DNA of 7,312 nt, from contig SLOW01000043.1 of assembly GCA_007132315.1 (NCBI GenBank), forward strand, positions 1 to 7,312, in the 5' to 3' direction. Origin of the DNA: Opitutales bacterium (GTDB lineage: Bacteria > Verrucomicrobiota > Verrucomicrobiia > Opitutales > T3Sed10-336). This document shows positions 1 to 6,045 of this stretch, in pieces; position 1 is the stretch's first letter; the number at the start of each line of letters is the position of its first letter. The position numbers and the translations under genes were made by a program. The notes below the pieces were generated by a model that made no database searches, was not told where the DNA came from, and saw nothing but the letters and a program-made list of their open reading frames with translations.

Positions 1-82
1 GGGCCGACCGAACACTTGGGGCGCAAGGGGGGGGGTGTCCCCGGACGGGGATGCGGTTGACTTTTTCCCGTGCGGTCGGCCC
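1..82. repeat. 10-bp inverted repeat enclosing a G9 run
   Basis: GGGCCGACCG at 1-10 is the exact reverse complement of CGGTCGGCCC at 73-82. Between the arms are a run of nine G (27-35) and a smaller hairpin of the form TCCCCG/CGGGGA (about 38-51). The left arm begins at the first base of the window, so the repeat may extend further left. It could be the terminator region of a gene off the left edge, a protein-binding palindrome or a mobile-element end; nothing visible decides between these. Confidence 0.5.
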
Positions 83-324
83 GAGGGAAACGTGGGAGCG
101 GATTGGCGAGTGGGGCTGTCGGGGTGGCCGAGCCCGGAATCAGGGAGATTGCGGCGAATGGTCATTTCGTAATTTCTGAGTGACTCGTCGGAATTGAGCT
201 TTCGATCCCTCAATCGTTCCGGTTGCAGAAATCGCACTGACAGATCTCGGGATTTATTCCGTTGGGGAACAAACATAAGGTGCCAACTTCTCTTTGAGGT
301 GTCCTGCCGCAGTTCTCGCGATTG
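83..324. other. Intergenic, no gene recognised
   Basis: No reading frame here has a recognisable product. On the minus strand, the frame that follows the integrase stop stays open to the window edge. Its translation is rich in Ser, Arg and Pro without any motif I know, as expected of unselected GC-rich DNA. The stretch is less GC-rich than the genes to the right, like the adjoining integrase remnant, and may be part of the same decaying insertion. Confidence 0.4.
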
Positions 325-1377
325 TCATCCATCGGCGGCAATTTTCACGATGTTATGCTCGGTGGCAGGACGGATCTCGAACCAATCGCGTGCTACGTTC
401 TTTTTGATGCGCTTACGGTAGTACTTGAACAAAACCCTGGGATTCTCCTCATGCCCTAGCTGCAAAGCGGTTTTACTGGCGTCCTCGTCGCGGTATAGGT
501 GGCAGGATGCGAACGTGTGCCGGAGCGCATTCGGCTTCCATTTGAAGGGTAGGACGGTCTACACCGGCCGTCCGATCTCTGCGGCGATCTTCTTGAGGTT
601 TTTGGCGTTGCCGTTAGCGAGGTCCTGCTTGAACTGGCGAACAGCATTCGACGTGTGCCAGTGTTTCCGGACAACCGGTCCCGTGGCTTTGCGGATCGAA
701 AAAAGCCAGTCGCGTGCGTCCTCCTCCAGCTTAACGTCGCGCCCGCTTCCGGTTTTTGAGACTTCCGGCCGAATGTCGATTGACCCGTGCTCGAAATCAA
801 TGTCGCTCCAATCGAGCCGTTCAATTTCATCCGTACGCAGCCCGGCAAACCCGCCGAGGACAAGCCAAGCGAGCAATCGGGGGAGCGTACCGAAGCAATT
901 TCGAGCATCACCCGCATTTGTGCCTCGGAGTAAATCTCCGGATCTTTCCGTACCACCTTCGGGATTGGTGCATCCTCGACCGGGTTTGTATCGATCAAAC
1001 CGCGTCGCTTGCTCCAACGGAAAAATGCGGAGGCAACCTCCCGATACCGTTTTCTGGTTTGAGCCGTCCCTTCGATCTCTTCAAGGAATTGGGTGATGTC
1101 GGCCGTTGTGATCTCGGCGACGGTACGGTCCGGAAATGCCGTGACAAGCTTCTTGGAACGACTCCGAAGGTTACGGAACGTCTGATGCCTGGTTCCCGTC
1201 CTTCTCGCGGATTTCAAGCCATTCCTGAACGGCTCCAGCAATGTCCTTTGAACGCTTCCGCGCCGCAAAGTGCTCCAAGTGGAACGTGACCGCTTCGGTC
1301 AGGCTGGCTCCAATCGCGGACAGCTGTTGCTGGCATTCGACGGTCTCACGCCGCAAATCGTCCGTCAGCGTTGCGGC
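325..1377 (-). pseudogene. Tyrosine recombinase (phage-type integrase) remnant, frameshifted and truncated
   Basis: Three minus-strand frames join into one integrase. Frame one covers 1377 to about 1197 and holds an N-terminal segment with SLTEAVTFHLEHFA. Frame two, about 1200 to 880, holds the SAM-like core-binding domain (EITTADITQFLEEI, FFRWSKRRGLIDTNPVEDA). Frame three, about 900 to 325, holds the catalytic domain. Box I arginine is in FAGLRTDEIERLDW (codon 835-837). Box II reads NALRHTF (511-531), with Asn where classical enzymes have the first His of HxxR. LGHEENP follows, and the nucleophile is the second Tyr of KYYRK (codon 418-420). The frame breaks lie at homopolymers: CCC at 1196-1198 and GGGGG at 879-883. 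An amber codon at 559-561 interrupts the catalytic domain, and the final stop is 325-327. The first roughly 80 residues expected for this family are missing. The sequence type recalls integrases of Verrucomicrobiota and Planctomycetota. Three separate lesions plus truncation make function very unlikely. Confidence 0.88.
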
Positions 1378-1382
1378 CTACT

Positions 1383-1458
1383 GCGGCAGTAGCTCAACCG
1401 GACAGAGCAGCGGTGTTCCAAGCCGCTGGTTGGGGTTCAAGTCCCTCCTGCCGCGCCA
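1383..1458 (+). tRNA. tRNA-Gly (anticodon TCC), slightly degenerate
   Basis: The 76-nt cloverleaf has a perfect 7-bp acceptor stem (GCGGCAG/CTGCCGC), a D stem GCTC/GAGC with G18G19 in its loop, an anticodon stem GCGGT/GCCGC and the loop GTTCCAA, giving U33 and anticodon TCC. The T loop is TTCAAGT and CCA is encoded. Oddities: the T stem TGGGG/CCCTC has a T-C mismatch and a G-T pair, the variable loop has only four bases, and the discriminator is G, unusual for glycine. A tRNA-Trp (CCA) reading would require a shifted 8-base loop, so Gly is preferred. I see no convincing promoter upstream, where the integrase remnant begins. It may be a working gene, a minor copy or a decaying one. Confidence 0.75.
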
Positions 1459-1530
1459 TTCCTGTTGAAACTCTCCGCGAAGGACAACGGCCAATCCATG
1501 CGGTTGCCGCCGGTCGCACCGAAGTAAGGG

Positions 1531-1569
1531 GGCGGCGCCCGGCCGGAACGGGTCCGGCGGAGCGCCGCC
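1531..1569. terminator. Long GC hairpin between convergent tRNA-Gly and clpP
   Basis: GGCGGCGC (1531-1538) pairs with GCGCCGCC (1562-1569). Inside, CCGGCCGGA and TCCGGCGG pair with one bulged base, closing on a loop of about five bases. It lies seven bases past the clpP stop and 72 bases after the tRNA, in the right place to end both transcripts. Neither side has a T tract, so it is either a non-canonical terminator or a 3'-end stabilising structure. Confidence 0.45.
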
Positions 1570-1575
1570 GCGGAA

Positions 1576-2157
1576 TCAGATCTTCTCGACGATGTGGTCG
1601 GCCAGGCCGTACTCGATCGCTTCTTTGGCGTTGAGGTAGAAGTCGCGGTCGGTGTCCTGGGTAATCTTTTCGAGGGGTTGTCCGGAGGCGTCGGAAAGAA
1701 TCCGGTTCAACTCCTCGCGAAGTTTTTCCATTTCGGTGGCCTGGATGTTGATATCCACGGCCGGTGCGACCATGCGGCCCGCCAGGAGCGGCTGGTGAAT
1801 CAGTACCCGCGAGTGGGGAAACAGGAATCGCTTCCCCTTGGGCGCGGAGCACAGGAGAATCGACCCCATGCTGGCGGCCATTCCCGTGACGACGACGGTG
1901 ATGGGAGAGCTGATCAACTGGAGCGTGTCATAGATGGCCATGCCCGAGGTGATGGACCCTCCCGGCGTGTCGATATAAAACGTGATTTCCTTGCCGGGGT
2001 TGATGGCTTCCAGGTAAAGCAGCTTTTCGACCACCTCCTTGCCGCTCTTGTCACTGACTTCTCCCCAGAGAAAGACCTTTCTCTGTTCGAGAAATTTCTT
2101 CTCCATCATCACTTGGACGGAGTCTCTCTGCTCGTTATCTTCCTTTTTTTCAGGCAT
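1576..2157 (-). CDS. clpP: ATP-dependent Clp protease proteolytic subunit
   Basis: This 193-residue protein is the serine peptidase of the two-ring Clp machine. It degrades proteins unfolded and fed in by AAA+ partners such as ClpX or ClpC in the cytoplasm. The triad is visible: Ser96 in GMAASMGS, His121 in HSRVLIHQP and Asp172 in DTDRDFYL, at the same spacing as mature E. coli ClpP (97, 122, 171). The glycine-rich strand reads YIDTPGGS, where most ClpPs have INSPGG. The length matches the mature family size, and there is no obvious long propeptide. The ATG at 2155-2157 is chosen because homology-like sequence begins soon after; no Shine-Dalgarno sequence precedes it. A weak promoter (minus-strand TTGCCC at 2191-2196, TTTAAC at 2169-2174, 16-base spacer) would give a very short leader. 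It diverges from the aldo/keto reductase gene, so it is not with clpX. The sequence resembles ClpPs of PVC bacteria, where several clpP copies are common, so this may be one of two or more. Confidence 0.95.
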   Translation of the reverse strand: MPEKKEDNEQRDSVQVMMEKKFLEQRKVFLWGEVSDKSGKEVVEKLLYLEAINPGKEITFYIDTPGGSITSGMAIYDTLQLISSPITVVVTGMAASMGSILLCSAPKGKRFLFPHSRVLIHQPLLAGRMVAPAVDINIQATEMEKLREELNRILSDASGQPLEKITQDTDRDFYLNAKEAIEYGLADHIVEKI

Positions 2158-2168
2158 AATTCAGGCTA

Positions 2169-2196
2169 GTTAAACGCCCGGTGTGGTTGAGGGCAA
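2169..2196 (-). promoter_or_regulatory. Candidate clpP promoter
   Basis: Read on the minus strand, TTGCCC (2191-2196) and TTTAAC (2169-2174) are 16 bases apart. Each matches the sigma-70 consensus at four of six positions. Transcription would start only a few bases before the clpP ATG, a near-leaderless mRNA, which fits the absence of a Shine-Dalgarno sequence. The rest of the 216-base divergent gap (2158-2373) holds no gene I recognise. Confidence 0.25.
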
Positions 2197-2373
2197 GAGC
2201 GATGGTCGATTTTCGTGCCTTCCACCGGAAGAGGGAGTCCTTTGATCGCAACGGCTTGCAGCGCATTTTGGTTGTCCGGCCGACGCCCCTGTGTTTGGCT
2301 GAGATGATACGCATCGATCAGCGCTTCTGACCGGTGTCGCGGAAAAAACACTTTCAGAACGGAAAGGATTCGG

Positions 2374-3387
2374 ATGATGGAAATACGTTCACTTGGACGC
2401 ACAGGCATTCAGGTTAGCCCGCTTTGCCTGGGTTGTATGATGTTCGGGGGGAAGACCGACCCCGAAGAGTCCTATCGGATGATCGACGCCGCGCTCGATG
2501 CCGGGATCAATTTCCTGGACACCGCCAACGTGTATTCGCGCGGCCGCAGTGAGGAGGTGACGGGCGAGGCCCTCAAGCGCAACGGGCGGAGGGACCGGCT
2601 GGTTCTCGCGACCAAGGTCTACGGGCGAATGGACGATGACGATCCCAACGCCGCCGGGAACAGCCGTCGCCACATCATTCAGCAATGCGAGCTCAGTTTG
2701 AAACGTCTCCAGACCGACTGGATCGATCTGTACCAGATTCACCGTCCGCAGTCGGACATTCCGATCGACGAAACCCTGCGAGCCCTGGACGATCTGATCC
2801 GGGCGGGAAAGGTCCGGTACGCCGGTACCAGCACTTTCGCGGCCTGGCAGGTGATGGAGTCTTTTTGGGTTTCACGGGAGCTCGGATTGAACCGATTCGT
2901 GTGCGAGCAGCCGCCCTACAACCTGCTCGATCGACGAATCGAACGCGAATTGCTGCCGATGGCTCGCACCTACGGTATGGGCGTCATTCCCTGGAGCCCC
3001 TTGGCGGGAGGTCTCTTGACCGGGAAGTACCGACTCGATCAGGAGCCGCCCGAAGACAGCCGCTTCGATCCCTTGGAACGCAACCCGTATCTTGACGCCC
3101 GGTACACGCGGTCCGCTCTGGAAGCGGTCGAAAAACTGATACCTCTGGCCGAAGGGAAGGGGTGCACCCTGTCTCAGCTCGCCGTCGCCTGGTGCCTCAG
3201 TCAATCCGGCGTGACCAGTCCGATCATCGGACCGCGTACGATGCGGCAACTGCAGGACAACCTGGCTGCGGTGGAGGTGACCCTCGACGATTCTGACCGC
3301 GAACGAATCGATGCGGCCTGCCCCCCGGGTCGCATGATTTCGGAGTTTTACACCGCCGACTTCGGCCCCCACCGCCACCGTTGGTAG
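2374..3387 (+). CDS. Aldo/keto reductase
   Basis: This 337-residue cytoplasmic (alpha/beta)8-barrel enzyme would reduce aldehydes or ketones using NADPH; the physiological substrate cannot be read from the sequence. The N-terminal hairpin RSLGRTGIQVSPLCLG (5-20) is typical of the family. The catalytic tetrad is complete: Asp49 and Tyr54 in FLDTANVYSRGRSE, Lys81 in LATKVYGR and His123 in YQIHRP. The later barrel strands IPWSPLAGGLLTGKY and the cofactor-binding SPIIGPRTMRQLQDNL near residue 280 are present. The tail ends with FYTADFGPHRHRW, as in a common bacterial subgroup. There are two consecutive ATGs (2374 and 2377). GGAAAGG at 2361-2367 is the only good Shine-Dalgarno sequence in the window; it sits 6 and 9 bases away, so the second ATG is equally possible. 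It appears monocistronic, with hairpins and a tRNA promoter following. Confidence 0.93.
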   Translation: MMEIRSLGRTGIQVSPLCLGCMMFGGKTDPEESYRMIDAALDAGINFLDTANVYSRGRSEEVTGEALKRNGRRDRLVLATKVYGRMDDDDPNAAGNSRRHIIQQCELSLKRLQTDWIDLYQIHRPQSDIPIDETLRALDDLIRAGKVRYAGTSTFAAWQVMESFWVSRELGLNRFVCEQPPYNLLDRRIERELLPMARTYGMGVIPWSPLAGGLLTGKYRLDQEPPEDSRFDPLERNPYLDARYTRSALEAVEKLIPLAEGKGCTLSQLAVAWCLSQSGVTSPIIGPRTMRQLQDNLAAVEVTLDDSDRERIDAACPPGRMISEFYTADFGPHRHRW

Positions 3388-3448
3388 CCGAATCGGCCCG
3401 ACCTGTCCTGTTGTCCGTCCGAGGCCGCTGTGCGGCGTCCGAAGAACG

Positions 3449-3465
3449 GCGGGATTGATTCCCGC
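3449..3465 (+). terminator. Small hairpin after the aldo/keto reductase gene
   Basis: GCGGGA (3449-3454) and TCCCGC (3460-3465) form a 6-bp stem with a 5-base loop, followed by TTCC. The stem is strong for its size but the T tract is minimal, so termination is only a possibility. Confidence 0.25.
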
Positions 3466-3476
3466 TTCCGTCGCGT

Positions 3477-3502
3477 AGGTCCGTGCTTTCAGCCGGACCT
3501 TT
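3477..3502 (+). terminator. Probable terminator of the aldo/keto reductase transcript
   Basis: AGGTCCG (3477-3483) pairs perfectly with CGGACCT (3494-3500) over a 10-base loop, and three T (3500-3502) follow or overlap the stem end. It lies about 90 bases past the stop codon and upstream of the tRNA-Arg promoter. The short T tract keeps confidence low. The rest of 3388-3660 holds no gene I can recognise. Confidence 0.35.
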
Positions 3503-3612
3503 CGGCGTACGCCAGTTCAAGGTTGTTACCGTTCTCGACCCATTCCGAATCACGAAGAGTCCGCTCGCTCCCGTGCCATCCGCAATCGCGAACCCCCAGG
3601 GCGAAATGACCG

Positions 3613-3640
3613 TTGACTGCGAGCGACGCCTGGCTTTACT
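3613..3640 (+). promoter_or_regulatory. tRNA-Arg promoter
   Basis: TTGACT (3613-3618, five of six matches to the -35 consensus) is followed after 16 bases by TTTACT (3635-3640, four of six matches to the -10). Transcription would start near 3648, leaving a leader of about 13 bases before the mature tRNA at 3661, which RNase P would remove. Confidence 0.5.
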
Positions 3641-3660
3641 TCACAAGACATGACGTATTC

Positions 3661-3735
3661 GTCCCCGTAGTTCAATGGATAGAACCGCGGTTTCCTAAAC
3701 CGTTAATCCGGGTTCGACTCCCGGCGGGGGCACCA
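3661..3735 (+). tRNA. tRNA-Arg (anticodon CCT)
   Basis: The 75-nt cloverleaf is complete. The acceptor stem is GTCCCCG/CGGGGGC with one G-T pair, and the D stem is GTTC/GAAC. The anticodon stem GCGGT/ACCGT closes the loop TTCCTAA, giving anticodon CCT, which reads the AGG codon. The T arm CCGGG-TTCGACT-CCCGG is perfect, the discriminator is A, and CCA is encoded. AGG is a rare codon in a GC-rich genome, so this is a minor isoacceptor. A T7 run lies at 3777-3783 downstream, without a clear hairpin. Genes for such tRNAs often serve as integration sites, but I see no duplicated tRNA end nearby. Confidence 0.97.
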
Positions 3736-3889
3736 GAACTTATAAATCGTCCCGAAACCATTTGCATCGCCATCGATTTTTTTCATAGGCCGCACCGTGG
3801 TCCCGAGTGGGGGTTCCCAGCGCCTGCGGGTGGGGTGGGTTTTCCGAAAAGCGGATGAAGGAAAGTGGAACATCGGATCGGGTGGCGTC

Positions 3890-4831
3890 ATGAAGGCAGA
3901 GACACCGCAACCGGAAAAGCCGCGCTGGACGATCGAGTGGGTCGAACCCTTCGCCGAACATCTGGCGTCCCAACGGCGTCTGTCGCCCTATACCGTTCGC
4001 AATTACCGCTCCGCCGTCGAGAATTTCGGGACTTGGCTGGCGGGCGGTGGCAAGGCACCGGCGTGGGAGAAACTGGATCCGCGCCGGATTCGCGGCTACC
4101 TGATCGAGGCCCAGCACCGCCTGGCCCGGCGCACCTTGCATAATCACGTTTCCGCCCTGCGGGCGTTTTTCCGGTTCTGGATTCGGCGCGACCGGTTGCG
4201 GGTGAATCCGTTCGCCGGAGTGACCCTGCCCAAACTGGATCGCCCGCTGCCCAAATTTCTCACCGAGAAGCAGGTGCGCCTTCTGCTCGACGGCCCCATG
4301 CGCCTCTTGGAGAACGGCGGAATCACCCCGTTCCGCGCCTGGCGCGACCGCCTGTTGATGGAACTGCTCTACGGGGGCGGTCTCCGAGTCAGCGAGTTGA
4401 CCGCCCTGAACTACGGCCACATCGACCTGGAAAACGGGGTCGCCCGGGTGACCGGCAAAGGCCGCAAGGAACGGCTTTGTCCCCTGGGGAACGTCGCCCT
4501 GGCCTGCCTGCGGAAGTTCCGGTCGGAGTTCGCCGTCCAGACCGGACGCGACGATCCCGTTCTGACCGTTGACAGCGGAACCAGGAGGCTCTACCCGCGT
4601 CAGGCCCAACTGCTCCTGAAGCGCTACCTGGCCCTGGCGGATCTGCCGATGGATATTTCGCCCCACAAGATTCGCCATTCCTACGCCACTCATCTTCTCA
4701 ACAACGGCGCCGACCTGCGGCTCGTGCAGGAACTCCTGGGACACGCCAACCTCTCCACCACCCAGATCTACACCCACGTCTCCGTCGGCCGCCTTCAGGA
4801 AATCTATCGCAAGGCGCACCCGCGCGCTTGA
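3890..4831 (+). CDS. xerC: Tyrosine recombinase XerC
   Basis: This 313-residue site-specific recombinase would act with XerD at dif to resolve chromosome dimers before cell division. The N-terminal SAM-like core-binding domain (about 16-110) includes LSPYTVRNYRSAVENF and HNHVSALRAFFRFW. The catalytic domain (about 120-313) has all six active-site residues: Arg166 in GLRVSELT, Lys190 in TGKGRKER, His259 and Arg262 in SPHKIRHSYATH, His285 in LLGHANLSTTQ and the nucleophile Tyr294 in IYTHV. These sit 18-19 residues later than in E. coli XerC, from a slightly longer N-terminus and an extra loop (about 137-148) before box I that I associate with PVC homologues. The frame is open from a GTG at 3797, but its first 31 residues do not look conserved and cover part of the intergenic gap, so the ATG at 3890 is preferred. 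No strong Shine-Dalgarno sequence is visible. The intact site and the XerC-like tail suggest a housekeeping enzyme; XerD cannot be strictly excluded. Confidence 0.93.
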   Translation: MKAETPQPEKPRWTIEWVEPFAEHLASQRRLSPYTVRNYRSAVENFGTWLAGGGKAPAWEKLDPRRIRGYLIEAQHRLARRTLHNHVSALRAFFRFWIRRDRLRVNPFAGVTLPKLDRPLPKFLTEKQVRLLLDGPMRLLENGGITPFRAWRDRLLMELLYGGGLRVSELTALNYGHIDLENGVARVTGKGRKERLCPLGNVALACLRKFRSEFAVQTGRDDPVLTVDSGTRRLYPRQAQLLLKRYLALADLPMDISPHKIRHSYATHLLNNGADLRLVQELLGHANLSTTQIYTHVSVGRLQEIYRKAHPRA

Positions 4832-4885
4832 CCCAAACCGCACGCTCCGGCTTGCGCCCGCCGCCGGATTCCGCTCAAGTGGGGT

Positions 4886-5392
4886 ATGCGCCACGTCCGC
4901 CTGATCATTCTGCTGGTCGCCGTCCTCGGGGCGGCGGGGTATTTCGGCTACCGTTATTTATGGCTCGCCGACGACGAACGGATCCTGCACGGCAAGGTGG
5001 ATAAGCTGGTGGAACTGGCGGAGAAGGAGGGTGAGGAGACGCTGTTTTCAAGCATCGGCACGGCGCGGGAAATCGCCGGCCACTTCACCGAAGAGTTTGT
5101 AGTGAGCATGGGCCGTCCTTTTCCCGAAGGCCGCCAGGACCGCGATGAATTCGCCGCCGTGATCCACCAGGCGCGCTCGAGCGCCGGTGATTTGCGTTTC
5201 CGGGTTTCCGATCGCGATCTGGTGGTGGCCGAGGATGGAGGCAGCGCGGTGATGGAACTGACCGGACACGGGATCGCGCGGTTCCACGAGCATGGACGGC
5301 GCGACGAGAGCAGGCGTTTCCGGGTCGAATGGATCAAGGAGGAGGGCGACTGGCTCATCAGCCGGGTGGAATTGATCGACATCCTGGATTGA
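4886..5392 (+). CDS. Membrane-anchored protein of unknown function, possibly NTF2-like
   Basis: I do not recognise this 168-residue protein by name. Residues 6-22 (LIILLVAVLGAAGYFGY) form one hydrophobic segment after a short basic start (MRHVR), giving an N-terminal anchor or uncleaved signal with the rest outside the cytoplasm. The remainder is highly charged: a helix of the type DDERILHGKVDKLVELAEKEGEE, then predicted strands, ending in RFRVEWIKEEGDWLISRVELI. That closing pattern, together with an N-terminal helix and a central FTEEFVV segment, is typical of NTF2-like (SnoaL/DUF4440) folds; this is inference from pattern only. No catalytic residues can be assigned. It begins 54 bases after xerC on the same strand, so read-through from xerC is likely. 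A purine-rich GTGGGG just before the ATG is at best a weak ribosome site. Confidence 0.75.
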   Translation: MRHVRLIILLVAVLGAAGYFGYRYLWLADDERILHGKVDKLVELAEKEGEETLFSSIGTAREIAGHFTEEFVVSMGRPFPEGRQDRDEFAAVIHQARSSAGDLRFRVSDRDLVVAEDGGSAVMELTGHGIARFHEHGRRDESRRFRVEWIKEEGDWLISRVELIDILD

Positions 5393-5396
5393 TTGC

Positions 5397-5446
5397 CACG
5401 GGAATTCAAAAACCTTGAACCGGGAACATTCCCGTGATTGGTTCAA
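5397..5446 (+). promoter_or_regulatory. Two overlapping, mutually exclusive hairpins
   Basis: Hairpin A pairs CACGGGAAT (5397-5405) with ATTCCCGTG (5428-5436), nine perfect base pairs. Hairpin B pairs TTGAACC (5415-5421) with GGTTCAA (5440-5446), plus an inner GGGAA (5422-5426) with TTCCC (5429-5433). Both use TTCCC at 5429-5433, so only one can form at a time. They fill the gap between the stop at 5392 and the lipoprotein ATG at 5463. TCTTT follows hairpin B. An attenuator, a terminator or an mRNA-processing site are all possible. Confidence 0.4.
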
Positions 5447-5462
5447 TCTTTACCTGCCAAAC

Positions 5463-5975
5463 ATGAGACGACATTGCTGCAAACTGCTCGCCGCCGCGGG
5501 CCTCCTCGTATTGGGCGCGGGCTGCGCCACCCTGCATAAAGGCAGCCACCAGCGCATACCCATCGAATCGCAGCCCGAGGGCGCGGGCGTTTATGTCAAC
5601 GGCGACCGCGAGGGCACGACGCCGATGGTGATTCCGCTTTCCCGCCGCATGGGGCACGTGGTCGAGGTGCGCAAACGCGGATTCGATACGGAACGTGTCC
5701 TCCTCTACACGGTTCCCAACGAACGCCAGCGCGCGTTCATCCGGTTTTCGTCGGACCATTACACCGGAGCCCTCAACCAACTCAGTCCCGGCGAAGTCAA
5801 CGTGGAGCTCCGACCGACACTGCTTCCGTCCGCGCCGGGCCCGGACCCGGAGGTCGAGAAGGAGCAAAAACTGGAAGAGGCACGGGAAATTCGTCGATCG
5901 GGAGGGTTTTCGGCGGCGGATTACGAGTACGTGGTAAGCCGGATCGAGGCCTTTTACGGCGGCGAAGGCGGCTGA
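5463..5975 (+). CDS. PEGA-domain lipoprotein
   Basis: This 170-residue protein starts with a lipoprotein signal: basic MRRHCCK, hydrophobic LLAAAGLLVLGAG, then Cys21 as the likely lipidated residue (G-A-G-C, an accepted but not ideal lipobox). Ala at +2 would fit outer-membrane sorting under the E. coli Lol rule. Residues about 30-80 form a PEGA-like beta module: RIPIESQPEGAGVYVNGDRE, then GTTPMVIPLSRR and a strand with VEVRKRGFDTERVL. Such modules are common on bacterial surface proteins and probably bind wall or carbohydrate, but no specific ligand is known. The C-terminal third is charged, with a short helix EVEKEQKLEEAREIRR. The frame is open from a TTG at 5415, but that would hide the signal peptide behind 16 polar residues, so the ATG at 5463 is chosen. 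No Shine-Dalgarno sequence is visible. It may be co-transcribed with the membrane protein upstream. Confidence 0.82.
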   Translation: MRRHCCKLLAAAGLLVLGAGCATLHKGSHQRIPIESQPEGAGVYVNGDREGTTPMVIPLSRRMGHVVEVRKRGFDTERVLLYTVPNERQRAFIRFSSDHYTGALNQLSPGEVNVELRPTLLPSAPGPDPEVEKEQKLEEAREIRRSGGFSAADYEYVVSRIEAFYGGEGG

Positions 5976-6010
5976 ATAAGCGAAAAGTGATCTCCCGTTC
6001 GATTTCGGGG

Positions 6011-6038
6011 TTGAAAGCCTTTCCGGCGCGCCTAGGTT
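6011..6038 (+). promoter_or_regulatory. SRP RNA promoter
   Basis: TTGAAA (6011-6016, five of six matches to the -35 consensus) and TAGGTT (6033-6038, three of six matches, with the conserved TA and final T) are 16 bases apart. Seven bases separate the -10 from 6046, where the closing helix of the SRP RNA begins, which is the expected start distance. A GC-rich spacer and imperfect -10 are common for stable RNA genes. Confidence 0.5.
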
Positions 6039-6045
6039 GGAACTT

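Noticed and set aside
1383..1458. tRNA-Trp (anticodon CCA) reading of the first tRNA, suggested by its G discriminator
   Set aside because: It would need an 8-base anticodon loop; the standard 7-base loop with U33 gives TCC.
1371..1634. Several open frames running through the tRNA-Gly and the clpP 3' region on both strands
   Set aside because: They overlap a tRNA, a strong hairpin and the clearly coding clpP, and their translations are Arg/Pro/Gly-rich without any motif, as expected of shadow frames in GC-rich DNA.
3777..3783. T7 run after tRNA-Arg as an intrinsic terminator
   Set aside because: No stable GC hairpin directly precedes it; the sequence upstream (GCATCGCCATCG) folds only weakly.
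3797..3889. GTG at 3797 as the xerC start
   Set aside because: It would add 31 residues of low-complexity Gly/Arg/Ser sequence before the XerC domain, with no ribosome site; the ATG at 3890 gives a family-typical length.
3703..3891. Minus-strand frame ending in CPRRESNPD
   Set aside because: This ending is the familiar antisense translation of a tRNA T arm and acceptor (here tRNA-Arg), not a gene.
3661..4831. xerC next to tRNA-Arg as the integrase and attachment site of a genomic island
   Set aside because: The protein looks like the housekeeping XerC type, the genes that follow are core genes, and no second copy of the tRNA 3' end is visible in the window.
3740..4894. 384-residue minus-strand frame opposite xerC
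   Set aside because: xerC on plus has all six catalytic residues and domain structure; the opposite frame has no family features and is a GC-driven shadow.
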